Of a DNA stretch of 64,000 nt, positions 1 through 12,700 are shown one piece after another. Numbering within the stretch: position 1 is the first letter of the stretch; every line of letters begins with the position of its first letter. The notes beneath the pieces were generated by a model. It was not told the DNA's origin. It did not search any database and worked only from the letters and a program-made list of their open reading frames with translations. This stretch comes from Platycnemis pennipes (taxonomy: Eukaryota > Arthropoda > Insecta > Odonata > Platycnemididae), in NCBI GenBank assembly GCA_933228895.1, contig OW121854.1, positions 91,068,609-91,132,608 of the forward strand. Direction: 5' to 3'. Made by a program: the position numbers and the translations under genes.

Positions 1-470
1 GGGTATGGACTTAAAAACCCAGATGATGATCACCTGCAGGATTAGATTTGCACGGTCAGTAATATGAATGAAACAAAACTGGTCGCTGGCCATGGAGTAG
101 TGGCCGCTTCTGGAAAATTGAACGGTAATTTATCTGTCAAGTAGTGGTAGGTGGTCTGCTAAAAAGGTGCTAGTAATAACTATGTGCTTCATAGAATGTA
201 CAGTTTTAAGAATAGAAGAGAATAATACCCCACGCATATTTTGAAATAAGTTTGCGAAAGAAATTGTGCGTGATTGGGCACATAAGGATTGGCCACTGTA
301 CGGAAATAGTGTGAACGATGGCCATTGACAGAGGTGGCCGCTGAAAAGAGGGGATATTTAAATTGGTGATAAGGGGAATACATTCGGTTCCAGGAAAAAG
401 TGACTGCTTACAGAGGTGGCCGGTAAATGGACTAAGCCATTTCGGCAGATTTCCCTGTAGTGGTAATTTC
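1..470. repeat. Intron DNA with scattered GTGGCCG motifs
   Basis: No exon is recognisable here. The motif GTGGCCGCT or GGTGGCCG occurs near 103, 326-352 and 413, on the same strand, in the spacing typical of a decayed Tc1/pogo-type non-autonomous element. Ends and target duplication are not visible in the window, so the class is uncertain. Confidence 0.3.
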
Positions 471-516
471 CGGGAATTAGGTAGAAAGGGACAGTAGGGG
501 TAATTTCCATCCTTAC

Positions 517-716
517 CTGGCTAGAGTAAGTCTGGCTCTCTGACCTCCACTCAAAGATACACCTCTTTCACCAACTATGGTAGAATCCCCGTATGGAAAC
601 TGCTTAAAGTCTTGGTGGAGGGCACACACTTCCACCACTCTGCTGTATCTCTTCCGATCATACTCCAGCCCAAATAGAATATTTTGACGTATTGTGCCCG
701 AAAATGTCCAAGGCTC
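517..716 (-). CDS. ABCC4-like exon 11 (ABC signature)
   Basis: The exon encodes EPWTFSGTIRQNILFGLEYD, then RKRYSRVVEVCALHQDF and VGERGVSLSGGQRARLTLAR. LSGGQ is the intact ABC signature. It ends in phase 2 at a GTAAGG donor. The next exon (Walker B) is not within the remaining 516 bases. Confidence 0.97.
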
Positions 717-3700
717 CTTTAATAATTACAAAAGATTAAAGGTTGATCAGCAATGGTGGGAAAACTCATCACAAAATTTTCTTGAATTCTTCATTGATTA
801 TGCTTGTACATATCATTAAACGTGGTTTTATTCTTTTCTAAGAAATAAAATTTTGTTCTGAGGGAGATTGAGAGGCTTGAGGTGTAGCAAATTTATACAA
901 TGCAACAATCAATAGACTCAAAGCCTAATTCTTCCATTCCGAAAATAGAATCAAAAAATAAAATTTATGATAAGCACAGCCGACTCTTTTAACTGGAAAA
1001 ATTTTAAAACAATTTTCACAGATCATGCAATTCTAATGTTGTATCAAAGCTGAAATATGATTAGAATTATATTCTTTTTGCTGGCTTATGATTCACATAT
1101 TGCATATTAATAGGGATGGGTCGGTTCCACTTTTTTTTGGTTCCAGTTCCGGTTCGGTTCTTAACTTCGGTTTTCGGTTCCGGTTCTTAATTTACCACTT
1201 ACTTTGCATTGCTCAATGGTAAGATAAGGTAATCAATAATCATTTTCAGAGACTGAATTAGAATAATTCGCGACTTTGAAGCATCTAAGTACACTATTTC
1301 ACCAGGTTTTAATGTGAAGCCTCCACTTTCGGAGTGTGCATAGGTTTAAAACTGGTTTTTGCGCCAATTATATCGGTACCGATTATTTTTGGCCTCGGTT
1401 CCGGTTCTAAGCTCAAGAACCGGTGGGACCGAGAACCGAAGAACCAAACCGACCCATCCCTACATATGTATTAACAATTAAGGTATTAACTCACTACAAA
1501 ATAATTACTGCAACAGAAAGAAAAGAATGAAATCCACCAGTTGTCTGCAGATTGATTCATTAGTCATTACATCAAATGATGGATTACTTGCTATCCAAGG
1601 CCTATTTTTACAATACAGTTGAGCACCCTTAATCCGGGAACCCCTAATCCGGGAGCACCTATAATCCGGCAATTTTCCTATGACCAACTATCTGGTACTT
1701 AGTGGAAAATGCCGAAACATTTTTAACCGGAACATTGCTTCATAACCTGCCGAGATATTATTCTTAACGTTAATTTTCCCATTTCGAGAATCAGAATAAT
1801 TTAAACATATTAATTTCTGGTACTTCGCCTACACTGGAATTATTCTGAAACTTGAAGTAAACATATAAATTTAACGACATCGCCGAGACGGAATACGTTT
1901 AATTTACCGATCGGCCACTTTCTATGGCGCGTGCATTTTTGATTGACCACTAGACGTAATATGATAAAATTATTGGTTATATTCTAATATTTCACGCAAA
2001 ACGTGTCTCATCCATACAGTTGTGGCAACAGCACAAAACGTTAACCATCGCAGAAAAAGTGCAAGTTGTGAAAAAGCTTGACGCCGTTGCAATAGTAAAG
2101 CATTTGACTGAAACATACTACGTGGGATCTTTAACCCTTTGAGCAGTACGAACGTTCATGTACGTCCTTGCGCCACCCGGCCATCCGGAGTACGACCGTA
2201 CATTTACGTCTTCAATCTTTGCGCTAGAGCAGTGAAGGCGTGCATGCACGCCTTTCATTCAGAATCATTGTAGATTGTGTTGCCATCTATCCTCGAGACT
2301 GGTGAGCCCAGTGATCACTATGATGTATCTCTGAAGAGTGCTACCACCTATTCTATAGTACTAGTAACTACGTTCAGCCGGAGTACCTGTTACCATATGT
2401 AGCTGCCCTAGGTCTGTTGACGGAACTGATTGTATTCACTGTTTTTTATTGTTATTATTGTTTTTCTTCTGGCGAAATATTCAGGATCTTACATTGGTAA
2501 TTGAGGTACAATTGTTGGTTATATATTTTTTTGTAATTTCTACGAAATATACATCATTTATTCGTCAAAATTTTCAGCTCGTCATCAGGAAAGATGTCTA
2601 AACGTAAACAGTCAAGAGGGTTATCTCCGGATGATATTCATAATATCTTGACAAATGAAGAGTCTGATGATGAATATTCATCTGGCAGTGATTATGATAT
2701 CAGTGGTGGAATAACAGATAGTTCATCCGATGACATGACATCTGATCCTTGGCCAGCAACAAAAGTAAAGAGGTCTCGTTTGGAACCGGATAAAACACCT
2801 GTGCTGAGGAAGTGGATGCCTGAAGGAAAGTTTCTTCCAACAATTTCTCCTTTCTTTGATGATTCAAAGTCAGGTATTTCAGAATGTTTTTCTCAAAAAC
2901 TGGAGGTCACTAATAATGACAGCGGTGGAAATAGACTGGAAATATCAATTTTCAAAGAGATTGTCGATGAAGGTTTTCTGAGCAAAATTGCGATTGAAAT
3001 GAATAAATATCACACATTTATTCTTGAAAATACAGACGTAAAAGAAAATTCGAAATTACACAAGTGGAAAGGAATCACTGTAGATGATTTGTATGTTTTC
3101 CAAGCTCTTGTTATGTTGATGGGGCACATAAAAAAGAACAGACTGAAAGACTACTGGTCAAAAAATTCTTTGATTGAAACACCAATCTTGGGAAAAATTA
3201 TGTCATTGGATAGCTTTCAGCTGAAGCTAAGACTGTTGCACTTTTGTGACAACAATACTCAACCCCAAGGTGATCAGCTATATAAAATTTGGGCAGTTGT
3301 AGACCACTTCAGACGAAAATATCAATCCATTCTTTATCCATTTAGAAATTTGTGCATCGATGAAAGCATGGTGGTTTGGAAAGGGCGCCTTCAATGGAAA
3401 CAGTATATTCCATCCAAACGGCATAGATTTGGAATAAAGATGTTCCTCCTTTGTGACTGTGAAACAGGATTTGTCCTTGACCACATTGTTTATACAGGGA
3501 AGAAAACTGAGATTGAGTATGATGAAAGTGTTGCAATATCAGGTTCTGTGGTGAAGACATTACTTACACGTGATCAATACAAAAGACGTGATTCGGGAAA
3601 TTTCACGTGCAGGCAATAGCATTTCACCATCCGTTCTAAAAACGCGTGGTTTTTAATTGAGGACTGTTTAACCCTTCAACGTCGAGCGACGTAGTGACTA

Positions 3701-6700
3701 CGTCGGGCCCGGACTTCATATGCCGTCGAGCGACGTAGTCACTACGTCGCGGCGACCATTTAATTTCCATTTCCATTTAAATCTCCTCCGACCTACGAGA
3801 TGGGATTCCTTTAAATCTCCTCCGCGCTTGAAGGGTTAAGGTTTGATATAGACGAAATAATTGGAGATTAAAAAATTTCATGTTTCTGAGGATAAAAATA
3901 TGATGATGGAGTTTGCAAACATCATCCATAACCCTGAATTAAAGGAAATGGAATTGGTAAATTTAGACGAATTTAATAGTTAAATTTAGACCGATAGTTA
4001 GCGGCCACGATATCCTCACCACACAACATATCACAGATGATGAAATCTTAGAAATGGTAATTAATAACAATAAATTCGAGTGGGGATGACGATGATCAGC
4101 CCGAAATTGTTGAAGGAAGACTACTCTTAATGATGGTCTTTATAAAGAATAATCCAGTCCGGTCACCCGCGGCGACGTAGTGACACGGCACTCACGCGTT
4201 GGCATCGCGCTGAATCATCTGATAACAAATCGAGCGCGGTAGGAAATTATGTTACACAAAGCACAGCATACGAAATATCAATTTTTATACCCTTTTCCAA
4301 TAACAATATGAAACTTTTACATGTGTAGCAATATGCACAATGCTTAGATTCCGTTATTTTCACTCACTCCGCAACTTCGATAATTTTAAATAATAACTTA
4401 GTGTATTGAGAAACCATTTCTTTCTGATTATTCTCAGTAACTCTTTTTAAAATAATGTTCAGTAAATGGCAAACGAATATATTTTGTTATAAATAATTGA
4501 CTCCTTTCAATGAAAACACCCCGGACGTTAGAAATAGACCAGTTGCCATGCATGACCCATAATCCGGCAAAATCCCTAATCCGGCATCACTTCGGTCCGG
4601 ACCGTGCCGGATTAAAGATGCTCAACTGTATTGGAAGAAGATCATTTGAATCCAAAACACGAGTCCTGGAAAAAGTCATTAGGTACCTTACATTTCATTA
4701 GTAAGTAAATGGCATAAAAATTCATGATTTAAATGATTACTTATTGTCTATAGAATTAAAAGAATTATAATAAATTAAATCTCTAAAGCTTACCTGACAT
4801 GAGTATGATATTTTCCCATCAACTTTAATGGATCCAGATGCTAGTGGCAATTCTCCAAGAATAGCCTGCAGCAAAGATGTCTTTAAAAAAATGAACAACT
4901 AATGAGTATTTCATCATTGGTAAAGCTGAAGCATATTCAATGGATAAATACTTTAGAATATGCTGAATATAGCAATGCATGCAATATTTTTGCTGTGGTA
5001 ATGCCATTATTGATTTTATGAACTTGTTCATAGAATATACAAGGAGGGGGCTTGGCTGGAGGATTTTGTAAAAACCGTGCTGATACCTATACCGAAAAAG
5101 AGGGTGACAAGAGAATGTGAAGACTATAGAACGATAAGTTTGATTTCTCATGCGGCAAAGGTAGTGCTTAGAATCATCAGTAGGAGAATGGAAAAGAGAG
5201 CAAACGAATTCCTAGGCGAGGATCAGTTTGGATTTCGGAAGGGTAGGACCACTCTGGATGCGATTGCAGTGATGAGAATACTAGTGGAAGGGAATCTATG
5301 TAGAATACAATCAGGATGTATTCGCATGCTTTGTTGATTTCGAAAAGGCGTTCGATCGAGTGAGGTAGGACATGTTAATGGAAATATTGCGGAAGATAGA
5401 GTAGACTGGACAGACAGGAGACTGATCAGTGAACTCGAGTGCAAAGCAGCTATGCACATGTTGAAATTCTTCCAGGGTGTCTCCAGTATTCTTCTTCTAT
5501 CTCTCCAGTAGTTCTTCTTTCCATATTTCCTGGACTACTGTTTCACTGGAATTGCAGTTGGTGCCATTTTGGTCAAAGTATTATGATGGTGGTTACTGCC
5601 TGTTATTTTAATTTTTCCTGTCCAAATGTTGATTTTTTAATTTGCTGGTACACAGAATTATTGCCAAACACACATTTCCATTCACTACATAAAAAATGGG
5701 CACCTGTATTTGGTGTTTACAATTTTTTGCCTTCTGTTTTTCTCAATTTTTCATCCTTATTGACTCATATAGGAAGAAATTGAAATCAGAAAAAGTCTGA
5801 ACAACTTTCACAGAGAGGTCAGATATGCCCTAAAAGTGCATGGCTGTCATTTCATCACATGAACCAATCACAAGCAATCCATCTATTAGGTTATTATATA
5901 CTCACTTTGCCAGCTCCTACAGGTCCAATAACTGCAACAAGCATGCCAGGTTTTACAGAAACATTAATTTTGGTCAATGTATTCTCAGTTACATTTGAAG
6001 ACCACTTTGCTGAGGCATCAATTACTGTTAGTTCCTTGCTGTGAGTTAATTCTGAGTTCCTATGGAATGCATCTATTTCTTGATATGAAAGAAATTTCTG
6101 CCAAGGAAAAAATACTATTGTTTTTGTGACAAATTCATTAAGATTTTTAAGGCCATGAAAAATGATTTGATGGTACCTGTATACGTTTTATGGATACTCT
6201 TGTCTCAGCAATAAGTGCTATTGCTTGCGGAAAATTCATAGCCATTGTGAAGCAGACAATGCTGTAATATGAAGTCAGCACAAAGACCTGAAATTATGAG
6301 GAAAAATCAGTACAGACATTTAATGCTATTAATATTTTACTGTAAAGTGAAGACTGGAAATTGAGGAGAAATTTAGAAATTTATTAAGACTATGCTTATT
6401 CTTAAGGCAGCAAACAAAGAGGCAACCAAATGCAATATTTGTTTGCTATTTTTGAGACCATATCAAATATATTTTAAGAGTCATACTTGACATTAAAAAG
6501 TATTCATGGATATTAATGGCAAGTGTATTTACACTTGCCAATGGGCTTCAAATTCTCAGTTACATTTGAAGACCGCTTTGCTATGGCATCAATTACTGTT
6601 AGCTCCTTGCATTTAATTCGCACATAAGGGTAGGCCAGTTCCTTTCCCTATATGCCATCTGTGGCCACCCTTGAGTTACTTAGCTGATGAGGAAATGTTG

Positions 6701-9700
6701 CCTTTTTTCTACTGCTTTCCAAGGAAATCCATCTCAAATTATAAAAACTATAGAATGGATATCATGCCAAGAAAAACTTACATAATTAATATGTAATGTG
6801 TGGTCAAACAGTTTTTTATTTGAGAGGTTAACTCTTTGCTTTTCTAATGTAGTTTATAAAATATATTACCTACTACTAATGGCAAGGTACTAGATTCATG
6901 AAAATGAAAGTCATGCTTTGCATTGGGTTGCATAGCACTAGTATCCCAAAAATAAACCAAAATATGACTTTTAACTCTTGCAATTTAAATAAAACATTAA
7001 ATACCTTTTCTGCTGTAATTTCATGCCCAAATAATGTGTATGCCAAAAGAGTGGTATAAACTGCTGTTCGGGATGTGAAAAGGATTAAGGATGAGTAAAC
7101 ACCTTTTAAGTATGATGAAAATCGCACTTGTTTCATTTCTGCCCTGTAAAAAGAAGAAAAAGTGAGAGATACAAGGGAAATTATTAAATCATTTATGCTG
7201 CAGAAAAAACATCATTCATTCAAATTCAATGCAAAAATTTGACACCATTAAGCATTATGATTGCAATCTTCACACAGTTGCAGTCTTTTTGACTGCAATT
7301 ACCTAGAGAGTCAAATCGAACTATAGTAGGTATCCCTGACAAAAAAAAGTGTAGGCAATGTGTAAGAAAATGACATGGTGGGCTGGATGTGTTTGGTACA
7401 CATGGCTTACAGGTAAGTGGCAGTTGTGAGATTGTAATTTAGAACATCGGAGAGTAGGGGACCAGCAGAGAAGCTGTAAAAAAATGGCTTGCTACCATCC
7501 ATTCACATCTTCCTGGACTGTAAGGTGTGGGTGGTCGAGTCTAGCACTTATGTTATAGCTGGGAAATGGTAGGATGGCGGTATGCATTCAATCTGTTTCT
7601 TTTCTGGGAAATGTTTCTTGATATTCAATAGAGTGATATAATTTTCTCAGGAATGTCAGGAATAAAGTGACAGCAAATTAAATAAAACACAGAAGCTGCT
7701 GTAAAAAAATATATTTTTAATTCATTTTTGGAGGCGAATAATATTTAGTTGTAGATTATTGTAGGACAAAAGTTGTAGGTAAGCCAGACCTAAAGGGTGT
7801 TCACACAAAAGAGTGCATATGGTAGGTTTCCCAGATGGTCCAGTTTGGCCAGTACATTCCCAGATTCAAGATGCAAGTACCCGTGTCCCAAGAAAAGCCA
7901 TCTGGTATGTCATAAGTCCCAGAATTTGGCCAAAAAAATTTTAAAGAACTACAGAAATGCATGAACTTTTGAATTTAACATAAAATGGCAAATAAAAGAG
8001 CTGTGCAATTCTACCATGGAAGAAGATTCTACTACGACGCTTCTTTACGATGTCTTCGATCCAATCATAGAATGTCTAGAATTATTGGAATCAATTTTTT
8101 AAATCTCGACAGTCTTGGGCTTCAAGTTTAGTTTATTGGGCTAAGTTGGTTTTGTGATTAATTTTGATGAGGGTTATGAAGAAAATAAATGTTTCAGAGT
8201 TTGTTCATAAACTTGTGTGCAGCACTAATTAGTCATTATGCCACTCTCAGGAGTTGCTGTATTGCAATTAATTTCATTTAAGTACATGTATGAAAATGTC
8301 AATAACATAAATTATTCATTTGTAGTGTTGTGTTGTAGGTTACAACTTGTAGCCAACTGGTGCATTTTGTGTAGATCACTTATTAATTTGTAATACGTCA
8401 TATGCATAATGTTTGTTTTCTAGGATTGATATGTAAACAAAAAAGAGGCAGCAGGTTGAAATTTGCAAAGCTGCTGGGAGTAAATGACGGCAAAGAAATT
8501 TTACAAATAAACTTAAAAGAGAGAACTTCCATACATATTTGAGGTAGAATCCAGAAGACACTTATGGGACCAAAAGTTTTGTGTACTGTTTGCAAATGTT
8601 CTCAGTATGTGCCATGGAGGTAGGTGGTGTGATGTTTTGGTTGCGTTGGCAGCACTGCCTTACTTGTATCTTGTGCGCTTGGTTGGCGCAAATAAAATAG
8701 TCTTCCCACAAGGTAGAAATGGAGTAGTCATTTCAAAGACCCGCTACCACCTCCAAGGAATTTAGGATAGGAAAGAGAGTGAATATAACAGGTGGAAATC
8801 AAAGATAATGTCAAATCAAAAGAAACATAGAATGTCATGTTTATTTCTAAAAAAAAAGGAAGCCAGTGGTACTCAATAAAGAGAACTAGCAGTGTCAGAG
8901 GCCACTTTTGTTTCTCATTCAATAATATATAACCACAGTTTTAAAAGCATGTAATGCACTTCCTCTCTCATGAAAAAATTTTAGACAAAAAGTTGTCTGT
9001 GCTGTGAGCACAACACTACTTGTGGTCAGGCCAAATTCAAGGCTATTGCTGTGAACTTTCTCTAGCCAGAAATAGAAAATTTTTTTAAAAACAATATATT
9101 TTTAAATAAAGTACCTACACTCTTTGGATAAGAACAACGAAGCAATTGCTTAAGTAAAGCTGAGACTGTCGATGATGAACAAACGAGTGGGTATCCAGAT
9201 GAATTTAGTATTTCGCAAGTACTATCTCTATTTTGTACCTTAAGTAATTTTTTCACAAAATTACATTTCTACTACTCATTTTTCAAAGATAAAGTAAATT
9301 TTCCAGATTTTTTAATCATTACTGAATTTCTAAAACATGTCCCAGTTTTTTCCACGAGAAATCTGGTAAGCCTATTATATGAACAAGTCCGAGTCATCAA
9401 TTGTTTTATTTACTTACTTTCTTGCTGATGAAACAAGATTAGCAAATGGTATTTCCCAGGTGTACATTTTTATCACTTGTATGCCCATGATAATTTCATT
9501 CATCAGTTTCACCCGTTCATCTGTTAACACGGCTACTTTTGAGCGAAGTCCAGAAGTTGCTTGTCCCATCCAACCTAAGAATTCAATATAGAACACATTA
9601 CATCAGAGTTATGACATAAAAGTAAACAAGAAAATATGAGAACACTATGCTACGTTAGTGTAGAGAAATGCACAATTACATGGCAATCAAGGCATTCAAA

Positions 9701-12700
9701 ATTTATGTTTAACAAGGCCAACAAGAGGATAAAGTGGGAATCCTACATGGAGGCACATCAAGAATTCCTATGCAAGCATTTCTTTAAATTTTATTATGTA
9801 CATGCATATTATGGCCTTGCATGAAGCATATGATGCAAGTAGAGAGGTGGTTAGTACTCACTTTGCAGTGGAATTGTAAGAAGCATTGCTGCAACACCAA
9901 CAAGAGCAGACATGCCCAATTTAAACCACAAAATGACAGTGATAACCAATGTCTGTAATGGTGCTATCCATATGTAGTGTGCATAGTACAAGGAATAATC
10001 AAAACGGTTTACATCATTTGACATCAAATTCACTATGTGCCCGACAGTGGTACTGCCAAGAGAATACCTGCTCAGTTGAAGAACCTGAAAAATAAGAATA
10101 TATTGTTACTTTGTGTGCAAAAAGGAGGTAGTTTCTATCTTCTAAAGTAATTATATTTTCACTCAAGTAGGGATATTTCATAACACATTAACATTCTAAT
10201 TCTTTGATGATTACTGATTATTAGTAGAGTAAATGGATTTGGTACATTAATGAAACATGAAAATCAGGGAATTCATGTTCATAAGTTCAACAAGTTGAAT
10301 GGAAGTGTCAAAATTTCATCTTAATGGAAGGCTACAGAGATGATTTGACGCATGCTTTCTATAATTTCCAAATGAATCAAGATTTTGTACGGGTAAATAT
10401 AAAGTAGATTATAATCATGAAGCTTGTTGTGGTGGAAGAGCACCATCATTGAAACAAATAAAAACACTTTTGTGACTTCCACAGTTTAACCCATTGGGGT
10501 AAAGCGCCGGCGATTTGCCGGTCTACCTTATTTTGCCTTAAGGTAAAGAGCCGGTGATTCGCCGGTCACGTGATGGAATTCAATGTTCTAATGCTATTCT
10601 TTTTTCCCGATTTTATGTACCACAAGTCTTTTTTTTTATTCGGTGAAAATAAATTGTGAAATATTTAATTAGTAAATAATTTTATTTCCAAAAAAAAATT
10701 TTAAAAAATTCCGTGAAATTTTTCAGAAAATTAAATAGAGTTTACTTAAAGGGCAGAAAATCCATGGAAAATTAAGAGGCGAATGGGTTAATAAGACATA
10801 CAACTGGTTTCGGCTGTTAGGCCATCATCAGGTGTAAAATCTAGCCCTATATGACAATTCAGATTGTACACCTGATGATGGCCTAACAGCCAAAACCAGT
10901 CATATGTCTTATTAAACTGTGAAAGTTACAAAAGTGTTTATATTTGTTTCAAAGTAAATATAAGCTTTTGAATTTAATGTATCCAAAAGATCCAGTGGGT
11001 AGAGTGTTAACTGAAGGTGCTAACCACATGCTGTATGATTTTCTGGGCACATGCATTTCTGATAAACACCACGAGGGCTCAAGGAATGCAACTGACCCCC
11101 TACCTTGAAGTGTGAACTTTACTTGCCATTGGGCTTATACTTAGTATCCACCCAGATTGTTTTACCTTTCTGTACATAAGGGAGCAGCATGCAACCCGAA
11201 CCTTCATTCCAAGATGCAAGTTAGCCATCACATACGGATGCATTACTAGAATGGATAAGCCAGTGGTTATGATAATTCCACCGGCATATAAATAGGCATT
11301 TTCTTTGCTGATGTTACTTCCTGGTGTGAAATATTTTATGAGGTTTCCAAGGAAAATGGGCATTGCTGTCCTTTCTCAGCATATAAAAGTGAAAGGGAAA
11401 ACAATAAAACATGGCAGAGATAGTAATTTAAAAAAATCAACCACAAATAACAGATAACTCACCTCACAGATATATCAAATAATGCAAAAATTACTCCATA
11501 CATAACATACTCCCATCCGAAAGTCAAGAAAAGAGTTTTCAAAAAACTTGGTTCCTTCCTATTGGTTTCTTTCAGTGCATTCTGAACTTTCTCCCAGTTC
11601 CTACAGAAGAGTAAATGAGTTTTATTACCTCAAGTCAAAATGTTTACCAATAAAATTCTAATCTAATAGATTTATTTTAGAAATAAAACTTCTGAAAATA
11701 CTGACTTCATCACCCCCTTTAGCCCATTGACTTACCATTTTTTCTCATTGCTCACCCCAAAAAATAACTACTTGTTTTTTACAAAGTCATCTACTGACAA
11801 CTATTTTCACTATAATTACTGATAATTATTGAGCTATGTTATCATAAAGGCCATTGTACACGGTACAATTTCTTGTACAATGTGCAAATTGTATCGTGTA
11901 TTAGGTGTTCGTACAATTTCTTGCTCAAGAAATTAGATCATGCTCTATATTATTGGATTAAACTGTCAAAGATCCACTTCGTAGCTTCTGCGCATGACAT
12001 GTGATGGTAGTGATGCATTCGTTTAGTATTCGTAAGGTTGGTGTTCTGTGTTTGCGATCACTGTTATTCCTATTAGCGTGGCAAAACTTCCATTTTTGTT
12101 GTACATATCATGATATTCTTTGTTGCTTCCATATTATGATACATATTCTTTGTTGCTTCCATATTGTTATATTCGTTGATCGCGTTGGAAGTATTCTATT
12201 TCTCAAAAGATGAGTTGGACACACTGACAAACATTAAAGTTCAATGAAATTAGGATGACGTTATTGAAACAAAAAGGAAATATTAGCAACAAGCATAAAC
12301 ATGATGTTTGGAGGATAAATTATGGGTTTCATGATCCGATGAAAGAGTGCAAGTAACAATCGATTATTTCATTTTATAAATTTTTCATTGTGCTAGGATT
12401 AATGGTAGCAAATCATTGTAACCCAGTTACTGTGGCAGTATTTTCAAAATACTATTGTCATTGAATATTGCAATTCAGTTGTTCAACAGAAAACGATATG
12501 TGCACATGTTATTGGTGCACAAAATGCATGGAAATCTTTGATCAGGTACGACCGTCAACCAACTTCTTGTACAATTTCTTGGTCAAATCTTGCCGTTCAA
12601 TTTATGGTACAAGATCTTGTACAAGAAATTTTACTGAGTGCAACGGCCTTAACAATATTATAACACCACTTGAAAAAATTTAAATTATGAGACCACTGAA

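Larger units (their letters stand above)
1616..4628 (+). mobile_element. Pogo/Tigger-like DNA transposon, interrupted
   Basis: The terminal inverted repeats are CAGTTGAGCACCCTTAATCC at the left and the complement of CAGTTGAGCATCTTTAATCC at the right, flanked by TA on both sides (1614-1615, 4629-4630). This is the typical Tigger end sequence. Remnants of transposase survive: an HTH_psq-like stretch LTIAEKVQVVKKLDAVAIVK near 2035-2105, and C-terminal pieces VIREIS.AGNSISPSVLK (3575-3640), FDIDEIIGD (about 3843-3869) and HITDDEILEMV (about 4030-4065). The catalytic centre is missing, replaced by the piggyBac fragment at 2135-3569. Confidence 0.85.
10449..10952. mobile_element. Palindromic element with two inverted hammerhead-like motifs
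   Basis: The arms TTGAAACAAATAAAAACACT and its near-complement at 10916-10952 form a long inverted repeat that continues through ATAAGACATA...CTGGTTT to the centre. Each arm carries CCTGATGATGGCCTAACAGC, once per strand (minus 10832-10813, plus 10871-10890). The left arm is interrupted by the TTAA MITE at 10490-10787. Removing that MITE and one TTAA restores cagtTTAAtaagac, exactly the complement of the right arm. Confidence 0.85.

Noticed and set aside
4825..5151. 108-codon minus-strand frame overlapping ABCC exon 10
   Set aside because: It reads exon 10 in the wrong frame and then runs antisense to the LINE reverse transcriptase.
5440..5800. Continuation of the LINE reverse transcriptase beyond 5440
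   Set aside because: No RT motif could be read in any frame after FVDFEKAFDRVR and LMEILRKI.
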